From positions 1 to 64,000 of the forward strand of contig JAFYUM010000013.1 in the NCBI GenBank assembly GCA_017558505.1: DNA of 64,000 bases, read 5' to 3'. Of the stretch, positions 52,692 through 60,889 are shown in pieces (within the stretch, counting starts at the first letter, position 1; each line of letters starts with the position of its first letter). The translations under genes were made by a program, and so were the position numbers. Origin of the DNA: Ruminococcus sp. GTDB taxonomy: Bacteria; Bacillota; Clostridia; Oscillospirales; Ruminococcaceae. The notes under the pieces were generated by a model. That model did no database searches. It was not told the DNA's origin and saw only the letters and a program-made list of their open reading frames with translations.

Positions 52692-53333
52692 ATGATAACA
52701 GCAATATTTGACCTTGACGGTACTATTGCCGATACTATTGAAGATTTAGCCGACGCTGTCAATTACGGACTCCGACAGCTTGACTGCCCCGAACACGACA
52801 TTGAAAGCTATAAGCAATTTGTGGGAAACGGTGCGATGAAGCTGTGTATCCGTGCCTTGCCCGATGACAAAAAGGATATGGCTGAAACTCTGCTCAATCT
52901 TTTTCACAAATATTACGACGTCCACTACCTTGACAAAACAAGGGTGTACGAGGGAATAAAAGACGTTCTGTACACTCTTTCTGCAGAGGATGTTACTCTT
53001 GCGGTCGCCACAAATAAGCCGCAGGATGTTGCAAGGAAAGTCGTTGAAAAGCTTCTTCCCGATGTGAACTTCACAAAAGTTCTCGGTGGATGTGATGAAC
53101 GTCCGAAAAAACCTGATTCAACTATAATAAAAGAAATACTCTGTGGACTCCCCGAAGACAACACCGTCTATATGATAGGCGACAGCAATGTTGACATTCA
53201 GACGGCTAAAAACTGCGGACTTATTTCAATCGGCTGTTTATGGGGCTTCCGTGGCAAAGATGAGCTTTTATCTGCCGGAGCTGATTTTATAGCAGAAAAA
53301 ACAGAGGATATATCAAAAATTATTTTGAGGTGA
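52692..53333 (+). CDS. HAD hydrolase, phosphoglycolate phosphatase-like
   Basis: 213 aa. HAD motif I is FDLDGTIADT, motif II lies in VAVATNKP, motif III in RPKKPDST and motif IV in IGDSNVDIQTA; a small helical cap is between I and II. Such enzymes hydrolyse small phosphate esters. It starts 10 bases after tgt. The substrate cannot be told from sequence. Confidence 0.88.
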   Translation: MITAIFDLDGTIADTIEDLADAVNYGLRQLDCPEHDIESYKQFVGNGAMKLCIRALPDDKKDMAETLLNLFHKYYDVHYLDKTRVYEGIKDVLYTLSAEDVTLAVATNKPQDVARKVVEKLLPDVNFTKVLGGCDERPKKPDSTIIKEILCGLPEDNTVYMIGDSNVDIQTAKNCGLISIGCLWGFRGKDELLSAGADFIAEKTEDISKIILR

Positions 53334-53337
53334 CAAA

Positions 53338-53970
53338 ATGGTATACGATTCAGATTCATTCATAAGAAACATAATTGAACATTCCCAGAGAATTACAGCT
53401 ATTATTGAAGCCACGGATTTCAGTAATCATTCTCTCAATCCCAATATTATACTCATCCCCTCCTTGTGGAATAATATTAATGACGCTCTTGTTGTATGGG
53501 CAATGGATACAAGGCCTGCATATGAGGAGGAATGCCGTAAAATGGCTGAAATAATACTCCGCCGTGCTGGAAAACTTAACGATGACGCTGAAACCTATCT
53601 TGCTTCAATGAAAAGTCTGCGCACTGTATATACATCGGATTTCCCTGAAATGGAGTTCAGTCAGAAGGATTGTATGGTTTTCCTCAATGCCTACGACAAT
53701 TTCATGTATATCTTTTACACATCATGTCCACGTGTTCAGCGTACTCTTGACCACTTCGGCGCTGATTACAAGGTAATATGCTCCATGCGTGAAAACTTCC
53801 TCAAAAACATTTCAGGCGGAAATCCTGCTCCAACAGTTGTAGATTACCCCGTGGAAAAGTCAATTCCCGCTGAACTCCCACAGACTGACGACACAGCAGA
53901 ACTTCTCCGTCAGATACTTGCTGAAACAAAAAAAACAAATGAGCTTCTTACACAGCTTCTAAACAGATAG
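53338..53970 (+). CDS. Unknown cytoplasmic protein
   Basis: 210 aa, 4 bases after the HAD gene, so likely co-translated. Mainly helical in the first 160 residues, with no signal peptide or membrane segment. A Pro-rich linker (about 165-185) leads to a short C-terminal amphipathic helix rich in Leu, Lys and Thr that could oligomerise. I do not recognise the family. Confidence 0.65.
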   Translation: MVYDSDSFIRNIIEHSQRITAIIEATDFSNHSLNPNIILIPSLWNNINDALVVWAMDTRPAYEEECRKMAEIILRRAGKLNDDAETYLASMKSLRTVYTSDFPEMEFSQKDCMVFLNAYDNFMYIFYTSCPRVQRTLDHFGADYKVICSMRENFLKNISGGNPAPTVVDYPVEKSIPAELPQTDDTAELLRQILAETKKTNELLTQLLNR

Positions 53971-53980
53971 GAGATATCAC

Positions 53981-55129
53981 ATGGCAAGAAAAAAGAAAAC
54001 TGAAATAAGCGAACCGACTGTTTACACATACGAACAGCTGCAAAAAATCGAGGATCACATAGAAAAACACTTCGGACAGATTGAAAATTATTTGCAGGAG
54101 TCCGATACAGACGATATAAAACTTAATATATACGCACTCCCTCCCACTGTAAATAACCGTTGTCTTACCCTCGTTACAGCAGGTATGGGTGCACTTGAAA
54201 TGAAAGTTCCCGATGAACTTGAGGACAACAAACTGAGTCGCTGTGAGCTGGTTATGACGCTTCCACCCGACTGGGATATTCATGGTGAGGAACTGGAAAA
54301 TGTCTGGCCCCTGCATCTGCTTAAACTCATTTCAAGACTTCCCATAAAGGAAAAATCATGGCTGGGCCCTTACCACACAATTGACTATGGCACCTGCTTT
54401 GCTTCAAATACTGAATTTACCTCAATAATGATTATGCCTGTTTCAGAAGATATGGACGTTTGCAGATGTGAACTTCCCGACGGTGAAATTATAAATTTCT
54501 ACCGTGTTTTCCCTCTCTACAACAGCGAGCTTGAATTCAAATGCCTTAATGGCTCGGGAGCGCTTCTTGACAAATTTGATGCAGATTACGACTTTATGGC
54601 TGACATTGAACGTTCACCTGTTGTCACAAAGGATTTCCTGAATATCATTGATACCGTTGAGTCCCATTCTTCTAAAATAGAACAGAAACAGCTTGATACA
54701 CCTATGATAAACGGCGCAAATCATATTTCAGCTTACTTCCGCTGGATTATGGAGCATAATATGCTCAATGACGAGTTTATTGACTTTTTCGAAGAAGAAA
54801 TCGCCGCTATAAAACAGGGAAAAGCGGATATACGAAAGTTTATAATCAACTCCCTCGGCGGCGAATTTCTTATGGATATGCTCAATGACGAGGGTGCGGC
54901 ATTTGCCGATTATTACTACAATTTCTATCACGGTGAGGACGAGCCTTGCTTCCCCGGCGACGTAGACAACGTGGCTATGGATTTCTTCGGAGAGGAAAAA
55001 TACAACTGCGAGGAATTTGGCAATGAAGCATATCTTTTTGTTCCCTATGATGAAAGTTACTACAAGGCAATGTGCAGATATATCAACAGGAATTATAAGA
55101 AATTTCTTAAAGAAAAGGAGCAGAAATAA
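53981..55129 (+). CDS. Suppressor-of-fused (SUFU)-domain protein
   Basis: 382 aa. Residues 20-185 follow the bacterial SUFU pattern: LVTAGMGALEMKVPDE, ELVMTLPPDWD, WPLHLLKLISRLP and SWLGPYHTIDYG. The C-terminal half (about 225-382) is a separate acidic helical region. SUFU-family proteins in bacteria are often immunity proteins of polymorphic toxins, but no toxin gene is next to it and it lies in a housekeeping-like operon, so the role is open. Its stop overlaps the next start by one base. Confidence 0.65.
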   Translation: MARKKKTEISEPTVYTYEQLQKIEDHIEKHFGQIENYLQESDTDDIKLNIYALPPTVNNRCLTLVTAGMGALEMKVPDELEDNKLSRCELVMTLPPDWDIHGEELENVWPLHLLKLISRLPIKEKSWLGPYHTIDYGTCFASNTEFTSIMIMPVSEDMDVCRCELPDGEIINFYRVFPLYNSELEFKCLNGSGALLDKFDADYDFMADIERSPVVTKDFLNIIDTVESHSSKIEQKQLDTPMINGANHISAYFRWIMEHNMLNDEFIDFFEEEIAAIKQGKADIRKFIINSLGGEFLMDMLNDEGAAFADYYYNFYHGEDEPCFPGDVDNVAMDFFGEEKYNCEEFGNEAYLFVPYDESYYKAMCRYINRNYKKFLKEKEQK

Positions 55130-56097
55130 TGTATAACATCGGTATTTTAGGTGCAGGCATAATTGCAGGAGTTATGGCTGAAACCGTAGCAAAAATGGAA
55201 AATGCACAAATTCTTGCAATTGGTTCAAGGTCTGATGAAAAGGCACGTCAGTTTGCGAAAAAGTATGATATTCCCACATATTACGGCAGCTATGAGGAGC
55301 TTGCCGCTGATGACCGTCTTGACCTGATTTATATTGCCACTCCCCACTCACACCACTACGAGCATTGTATGCTCTGCATTGAAAAGGGCAGAAATATCCT
55401 GTGCGAAAAGGCTTTTACAGCAAATAAAAAACAGGCAGAGGAGCTTTTCAAAGCCGCACAGGAGAAAAATGTATTTATTACCGAGGCTATCTGGACAAGA
55501 TATATCCCAATGAGAAAAACTCTTGACGATATTATCGAAAGCGGAGTTATCGGCGATATTATGTCGCTTACTGCAAATCTTGGCTATCCCATTGCTCATA
55601 TGGACAGACTTGTAAAGCCTGAACTTGCAGGAGGTGCATTGCTCGACCTTGGTGTATACGCTCTGAATTTCGCTGTTATGGCTTTCGGAGAGGATATTGT
55701 TGATATTAAATCCCACTGTACCAAAAACGAATACGGTGTTGATATGCACAACTCAATTATCCTGACTTATGCCGACGGAAAATCCGCTGTACTTCACAGC
55801 AATTGCTATTGTCCTCTTGACAGAAAGGGAATAATCTACGGCACGAAGGGCAGAATTGAATTCCACAACATCAATAACTGCGAGGGAATTGATGTAATTC
55901 TCCACGACGGCACACAGAAACATTATCCTACTCCCCCACAGATAAGTGGCTATGAGTACGAGGTAATTGCATCACTTAAAGCAATTTCCGAGGGCAAAAA
56001 GGAATGTTCAGAAATGACTCACAGGGAAACTCTTTTCATTATGGAGCTTATGGACAGACTCCGCAATGATTGGGGCATAGTTTACCCATTTGAATAA
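55129..56097 (+). CDS. Gfo/Idh/MocA family NAD(P)-dependent oxidoreductase
   Basis: 322 aa. The N-terminal Rossmann motif is IGILGAGIIAGVMAET; IATPHSHHYEHCMLCIEKGRNILCEKAF with the conserved EKA lysine; then a C-terminal GFO/IDH/MocA beta-sheet domain from about 130. Acts on sugars or trans-dihydrodiols; the substrate is unknown. Last gene of the tgt-led cluster. Confidence 0.9.
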   Translation: MYNIGILGAGIIAGVMAETVAKMENAQILAIGSRSDEKARQFAKKYDIPTYYGSYEELAADDRLDLIYIATPHSHHYEHCMLCIEKGRNILCEKAFTANKKQAEELFKAAQEKNVFITEAIWTRYIPMRKTLDDIIESGVIGDIMSLTANLGYPIAHMDRLVKPELAGGALLDLGVYALNFAVMAFGEDIVDIKSHCTKNEYGVDMHNSIILTYADGKSAVLHSNCYCPLDRKGIIYGTKGRIEFHNINNCEGIDVILHDGTQKHYPTPPQISGYEYEVIASLKAISEGKKECSEMTHRETLFIMELMDRLRNDWGIVYPFE

Positions 56098-56101
56098 AGT
56101 A

Positions 56102-56130
56102 AATGGCGGTCATATGACCGCCATTTCTTA
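56102..56130. terminator. Bidirectional terminator between the oxidoreductase and dCMP deaminase genes
   Basis: AATGGCGGTCAT is followed directly by its complement, giving a 10-12 bp stem with minimal loop. The T tract on the + side is short. Confidence 0.75.
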
Positions 56131-56610
56131 TAATTCAAGTATAATGTTTTTCGTTGTCGGTACATATTCCTCACATTCAACACCGCATTTTCTGAATAAA
56201 AACGCTGACGCTTTTGTGCTTTCGGAATCGGCATATTTATTGCTCTTGTACACAACTTTTTTTATTCCCGACTGAATTATTGCTTTTGCACATTCGTTAC
56301 AGGGGAAAAGCGTTACATAAAGTGTACAGCCCTTTAAATTAGCGGAATTCCTGTTGAGAATTGCGTTAAGCTCCGCATGGCACACAAAGGGATATTTTGT
56401 ATCAAGAGTGGTTTCGCCATCTCTCTCCCACGGCATATCGTCATCATTACAGCCTGTGGGCATTCCGTTATATCCCACCGCTACAATTTTTCTCTCGTCA
56501 TTGACAATACAAGCACCGACCTGCGTGTTGTTGTCCTTACTTCGCTGTGCCGAAAACATGGCAATTCCCATAAAATATTCGTCCCAGCCTATATAATCTG
56601 TTCTTTTCAT
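56128..56610 (-). CDS. dCMP/cytidine deaminase family protein
   Basis: 160 aa Zn-dependent deaminase. CHAELNAI gives the first Zn ligand His and the catalytic Glu, and [11 protein letters not shown] gives the two Cys ligands. The [27 protein letters not shown] block is typical of dCMP deaminase (and of ComEB). It would make dUMP for dTMP synthesis. Start at 56610 is chosen for GGAGG upstream; the frame is open for 18 more codons. Confidence 0.92.
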   Translation of the reverse strand: MKRTDYIGWDEYFMGIAMFSAQRSKDNNTQVGACIVNDERKIVAVGYNGMPTGCNDDDMPWERDGETTLDTKYPFVCHAELNAILNRNSANLKGCTLYVTLFPCNECAKAIIQSGIKKVVYKSNKYADSESTKASAFLFRKCGVECEEYVPTTKNIILEL

Positions 56611-56701
56611 TATCTCGCCTCCGAAGTTTTTTATAATTATATCACATATTTTTTGCACAGTCAACTATTTTTTTATTCCATAAATATTTTTTCATCACAT
56701 A

Positions 56702-56730
56702 TTGACAAATTTCTACAACTGTGGTATAAT
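56702..56730 (+). promoter_or_regulatory. Promoter of the zinc-ribbon/TM2 gene
   Basis: TTGACA (56702-56707), 17 bp, TATAAT (56725-56730). Confidence 0.88.
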
Positions 56731-56805
56731 AATCCCAAGGGTTAAGTTAATGGGGATTTTTACTAACCTGAATTTTCATTTATTTATATACGGAGGTACA
56801 TTGTT

Positions 56806-57201
56806 ATGTATTGTAAAAATTGTGGTAATGCAGTAGATTCACAGGCTGCTGTTTGCGTTAACTGTGGTACTCCTGTAGGACAGGGAACAAAATTCTGCGG
56901 AAACTGCGGAAATGAACTCACTCCCGGTGCTGCTGTATGTATGTCTTGTGGTTTTGCTGTAAACAACAAGCCCGTTGCTGCTCCCGGTGCAAAGTCAAAA
57001 ATGGCTGCCGGACTTCTTGGTATTTTCCTTGGTGGTTTTGGTGTTCACAACTTCTATCTTGGCTACACAAAGAAGGCTGTTATTCAGCTCGTTTTAACAC
57101 TTTTAACAGGTGTAGCTGGATTATGGGGTTTTATCGAGGGAATTTTAATTCTCTGCGGTAAGTATATCACAACAGATGCACAGGGTAACGAACTCGTTTA
57201 A
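56806..57201 (+). CDS. Zinc-ribbon and TM2-domain membrane protein
   Basis: 131 aa. Two short zinc ribbons (YCKNCGNAVD...CVNCGTPVG and FCGNCGNELT...CMSCGFAV) are followed from residue 62 by a TM2 domain with two hydrophobic segments and the motif FLGGFGVHNFYLGYTKKAV. Function of this arrangement is not established. Single-gene unit with a consensus promoter and a strong terminator. Confidence 0.9.
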   Translation: MYCKNCGNAVDSQAAVCVNCGTPVGQGTKFCGNCGNELTPGAAVCMSCGFAVNNKPVAAPGAKSKMAAGLLGIFLGGFGVHNFYLGYTKKAVIQLVLTLLTGVAGLWGFIEGILILCGKYITTDAQGNELV

Positions 57202-57211
57202 TCAAATTTAC

Positions 57212-57242
57212 ATAAGCTGCCTTTCGGGGCAGCTTATTTTTG
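57212..57242 (+). terminator. Terminator after the zinc-ribbon/TM2 gene
   Basis: ATAAGCTGCC pairs with GGCAGCTTAT over 6 nt, followed by TTTTTG. Confidence 0.9.
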
Positions 57243-57406
57243 TTTATATTTATATTTTTATTTTATCTTATTTTTATTTTATTAACAAATACCTTGAAAC
57301 AATCTTAAACCAACCTTAAAGCAATGTAATTCTGCACATATTTATTTGACTGTATTTGTTTATAACCACGTTTTTTTATTTTTACTGAATAAAAGCATTT
57401 TTTGAA

Positions 57407-57435
57407 TTGATTTTTCATTTTTATAAGATTATAAT
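57407..57435 (+). promoter_or_regulatory. Promoter of the CotH-dockerin gene
   Basis: TTGATT (57407-57412), 17 bp, TATAAT (57430-57435), within a very AT-rich 250-base gap where no gene is seen. Confidence 0.65.
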
Positions 57436-57499
57436 AAATATATATATAAAGAACTATTTTCTGGGGATTATCCAAATATTATTATATGGAGTGATTTTT

Positions 57500-60232
57500 A
57501 TGAAATCAAAAAAAAGAAAATGTCTTTCCGCCCTTTCACTGACGATTGCGGCAGCACTTACAATCCCCTTTGCCCCTGTGCCGACTTTTAATGCGTCAGC
57601 TGCAGGCGAGGGCTTGTGCATTAACGAAATATGTGCAAAAAACAGCACTCATACTGCCCCAGACGGTCAATGCTACGACTGGATTGAGCTTTACAACGGG
57701 GGCTCATCAGCTGTTAATTTAAGCGGATATGGTTTATCCGACAAGGAAACTGAATTATTCAAATTCACTTTCCCTTCGGGTGCTTCAATAGGTGCAGGTC
57801 AGCGACTTGTCATTTATTGCGATTCCGTTATGCCTGAAATCAGCGGAAGCTATACAGCATCATTCGGTCTTTCAACAAGCGGCGAAACCGTATACCTTAC
57901 AGCTCCCGATTCATCAACAGTAGACATCGTAGAATTTCCAGCTCTTGCAAGTGACCAGTCCTACGGAAGATACCCTGACGGCTCCGACTCATTCGCTACA
58001 ATGAGTGTTTCCCCCAACAAGGCAAACAGTGAGGGCGGAGTGCTGAAAAAGGATGTTGCAGAACCGATTCTTTCAAAAGAGGGCGGTTTCTACGACAGCG
58101 GTTTCAGCCTGAATATAACCGTCCCCGAAGGTACAACCGTCTATTATACAACTGACGGAAGTGTTCCTGACAGCAGTTCGCAGCGATACAGCTCCCCTAT
58201 TGCAATTTCCGATATTACATCACAGCCCAATTATCTCAGCGCAAGAACTGATATCAGAGGCGGCACAGTTACAGCTCCCACGGAGCCTGTTGATAAGGCT
58301 ATGGTTATCAACGCTGTTGCCATTGACCAGAGCGGCAATGTCAGCGATACAGTTTCTGCCGCATATTTCATCGGCTACGGCAACCGTGCTTCATATTATC
58401 AGAATGTAAAGATAATTTCCCTTACAACTGATGAGGACAACCTTTTCGACCATGACAAGGGAATTTATGTACTCGGTGCCACATATGACGAATGGTTAAG
58501 CACCAATGGCAACGGTGCATTTGCTCAGGACTGGCAGATTCCGGGAAACTACTCCAATAAGGGAAGAGAATGGGAACGTCCAGCTACTATACAGATTTAC
58601 GAGGACGGACAGGTAAAGCATACACAAAGCGTCGGCATCCGTATTCACGGCGGTGCTTCAAGAAGTCATATGCAAAAAAGCTTCAACATTTATGCCCGTG
58701 CTGATTATGGCGTGTCAAAATTCGATTTCAACCTATTTGACGGTGATTTAAAAAGTGAATACACAGGCAAGAAAATCAAGGAATTTGACAGCTTTATGAT
58801 TAGAAACGGCGGTAATGACGCAAGTGCTACCCGTTTCCGTGATAAGCTCAATCAGGCGCTTGTTTCTGACCGTGATATGCTCTCACAGGCTATGAAACCC
58901 TGCATTGTATTCATCAACGGCGAATACTGGGGACATTATGAAATCACCGAAAAATTAAGCGATGACTACGTTGAGGCTCACTACGGCATTGACAAAAACG
59001 ATGTTTGCTTAATCAAAAACGGCGAACTTGAAGAAGGTACAGAGGCTGATTTTGCAGAGTGGGAAAGCTTGCAGAACTGGTTCAACTCCAACGATTTATC
59101 ACAGGAGTCAAATTATAATCAGCTTTGTGAAAAGGTTGATATGCAGTCATTTATCGACTATATGTGTGCTGAAATCTACTATGCAAATATGGACTTCTCA
59201 CCCAACAATACCGCTATCTGGAAAGCTACATCTGTTTACCCCGACAACGAATGGGGCGACGGAAAATGGCGTTTTATCCTCTTTGATACAGAATACAGTA
59301 CAGGTCTTTACGGCTTCTCCGGACCTACAGCTTCACATAATACGTTCAATATGGTGCTTCAGAATAAGGGATTTTTCTCAGAGCTTTTCAAAAATGCCCT
59401 GAAAAACAATACTTTCAAGCGTCAGTTTGCAACTACATTTATGGATATGGCAAACGAGAATTTCAATTCTGACAGAGTTATGGCAATGATTGAAGAACTT
59501 ACAAATGAGTACCGTGAAATGACAATTGATACTCTTGACCGCTTTGAGCCTAAGAATGTAACTCAGACAGAAACTCCGAACGATCAGCAGAATCCACAGA
59601 ATCCACAAAACCCACAGAATCCAGGTGGTATTCCGGGCTTTGGCGGTAACTGGGGCGGCAACTGGGGTGGAAATACAACTCAGCAGGATAACACTACAAT
59701 TTTCAACAACGAGGTTGACGCTGTTAAGTCATTCTATCGTGACAGAAATCAGAATGTTACACAGCAGCTCCGTAATACCTGCGGATTAACGGGAAATAAG
59801 GTAAATGTGACTCTCAGCAACAATTCCGCACAGGGTACAGTAATTCTCAACACAATTACTCCCACATTCAAGGATAACAAGTGGACAGGTGCGTATTACA
59901 CGGATTATCCAATTACTGTTACAGCAAAGCCCGAAGCAGGCTACCGTTTCTCTCATTGGGAAACATCTGACGGCAAGACGATCAACTCCGCAACAGCTGA
60001 AATCACCCTTACTTCCGATATGACAATTACAGCTGTTTACAGCCAGTCAGAGGGCGGAACTATAGGCGATGTCAACTCTGACGGAAATGTTTCTGCCGCT
60101 GACCTTGTACTTCTTTCAAAATTCCTCCTTGGAACTGAAAAGAATATTAACAGCAGTCAGGCTGATTTATACCCCGACAACAGAATTGATGTCTACGACA
60201 TGATATTATTAAGAAAGCTTCTAACTGAATAA
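57500..60232 (+). CDS. Secreted CotH-kinase-domain protein with LTD, InlB-like repeat and dockerin
   Basis: 910 aa with signal peptide (1-35). Residues 38-150 form a lamin-tail domain (LCINEICAKN, YDWIELYNGG); 190-240 a chitobiase-type beta domain (TTVYYTTDGSVPDSSS); about 302-680 a CotH kinase-like domain with GIRIHGGASRSHMQKSFNIY, DFSPNNTAIW and WRFILFDTEYS. A Pro/Asn/Gly-rich linker follows (repeats of NPQ), then a repeat of the InlB type (EAGYRFSHWET) and a dockerin at 855-910 (GDVNSDGNVSAADL, DNRIDVYDMI). CotH proteins phosphorylate spore coat proteins in Bacillus; in cellulosomes the target is unknown. The start at 57500 is preceded by GGAGTG. Confidence 0.9.
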   Translation: MKSKKRKCLSALSLTIAAALTIPFAPVPTFNASAAGEGLCINEICAKNSTHTAPDGQCYDWIELYNGGSSAVNLSGYGLSDKETELFKFTFPSGASIGAGQRLVIYCDSVMPEISGSYTASFGLSTSGETVYLTAPDSSTVDIVEFPALASDQSYGRYPDGSDSFATMSVSPNKANSEGGVLKKDVAEPILSKEGGFYDSGFSLNITVPEGTTVYYTTDGSVPDSSSQRYSSPIAISDITSQPNYLSARTDIRGGTVTAPTEPVDKAMVINAVAIDQSGNVSDTVSAAYFIGYGNRASYYQNVKIISLTTDEDNLFDHDKGIYVLGATYDEWLSTNGNGAFAQDWQIPGNYSNKGREWERPATIQIYEDGQVKHTQSVGIRIHGGASRSHMQKSFNIYARADYGVSKFDFNLFDGDLKSEYTGKKIKEFDSFMIRNGGNDASATRFRDKLNQALVSDRDMLSQAMKPCIVFINGEYWGHYEITEKLSDDYVEAHYGIDKNDVCLIKNGELEEGTEADFAEWESLQNWFNSNDLSQESNYNQLCEKVDMQSFIDYMCAEIYYANMDFSPNNTAIWKATSVYPDNEWGDGKWRFILFDTEYSTGLYGFSGPTASHNTFNMVLQNKGFFSELFKNALKNNTFKRQFATTFMDMANENFNSDRVMAMIEELTNEYREMTIDTLDRFEPKNVTQTETPNDQQNPQNPQNPQNPGGIPGFGGNWGGNWGGNTTQQDNTTIFNNEVDAVKSFYRDRNQNVTQQLRNTCGLTGNKVNVTLSNNSAQGTVILNTITPTFKDNKWTGAYYTDYPITVTAKPEAGYRFSHWETSDGKTINSATAEITLTSDMTITAVYSQSEGGTIGDVNSDGNVSAADLVLLSKFLLGTEKNINSSQADLYPDNRIDVYDMILLRKLLTE

Positions 60233-60239
60233 TCCTGTT

Positions 60240-60272
60240 GGCTGTGTACACTATCGTACACAGCCACTTTTA
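60240..60272 (+). terminator. Terminator after the CotH-dockerin gene
   Basis: GGCTGTGTAC pairs with GTACACAGCC over 6 nt, followed by ACTTTTATT. Confidence 0.8.
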
Positions 60273-60302
60273 TTGACATTATCATTTTCAATATGTTATA
60301 AT
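60273..60302 (+). promoter_or_regulatory. Promoter of the GNAT gene
   Basis: TTGACA (60273-60278), 18 bp, TATAAT (60297-60302), directly after the terminator stem. Confidence 0.75.
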
Positions 60303-60347
60303 GTCTTTGAGGGTTTCCTTACAAAATTCTGAAATCAGGTGATATTT

Positions 60348-60779
60348 ATGAAACTAAACTATAAAGTGTTCAATACTATGAACTCTCCCGATTTTTCAGC
60401 CGCTTCACAAGTGCGGAAAATCGTTTTCATTGACGAACAGAAATTTTCATACGACCTTGACGATATAGACAAAATTGCATTTCACGCCCTTGTCTGTGAC
60501 GGTGATAAGCCCATTGCCGCAGGACGTTTTTTCTTTGATAAGAATAATATTCCTCACATCGGACGTGTTGCCGTACTGAAAGAATACCGTAAATCAGGCG
60601 TGGGAAGATATCTCATGGAAATTCTTGAAAAAACTGCTGCAGAACAAGGAGCTGAATACATCACTTTAGGTGCACAGATGCGTGCTGCCGATTTTTACAG
60701 CCGTCTCGGCTACACCCCGTACGGTGAACCATACTTTGAAGAATACTGCGAGCATATCAACATGAAAAAATATTTGTGA
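60348..60779 (+). CDS. GNAT family N-acetyltransferase
   Basis: 143 aa. GRVAVLKEYRKSGVGRYLME is the acetyl-CoA-binding motif A, and ITLGAQMRAADFYSRLGYTPYGEPYFE is motif B with a pattern like ElaA/YjcF proteins. ATG at 60348 is chosen with AGGTG upstream; a GTG at 60339 is the other possibility. The acetylated substrate is unknown. Confidence 0.88.
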   Translation: MKLNYKVFNTMNSPDFSAASQVRKIVFIDEQKFSYDLDDIDKIAFHALVCDGDKPIAAGRFFFDKNNIPHIGRVAVLKEYRKSGVGRYLMEILEKTAAEQGAEYITLGAQMRAADFYSRLGYTPYGEPYFEEYCEHINMKKYL

Positions 60780-60806
60780 AAATTATCAGATATTGCACTT
60801 TTTGAC

Positions 60807-60835
60807 TTGACGTTCTGTTAATAATATGTTAAAAT
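60807..60835 (+). promoter_or_regulatory. Promoter of the GH9 cellulase gene
   Basis: TTGACG (60807-60812), 17 bp, TAAAAT (60830-60835). Confidence 0.65.
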
Positions 60836-60889
60836 TAGATGATAGTAAAATGTGGAGATATATCCAAAAATTATGAGAGGAGTTTTACT

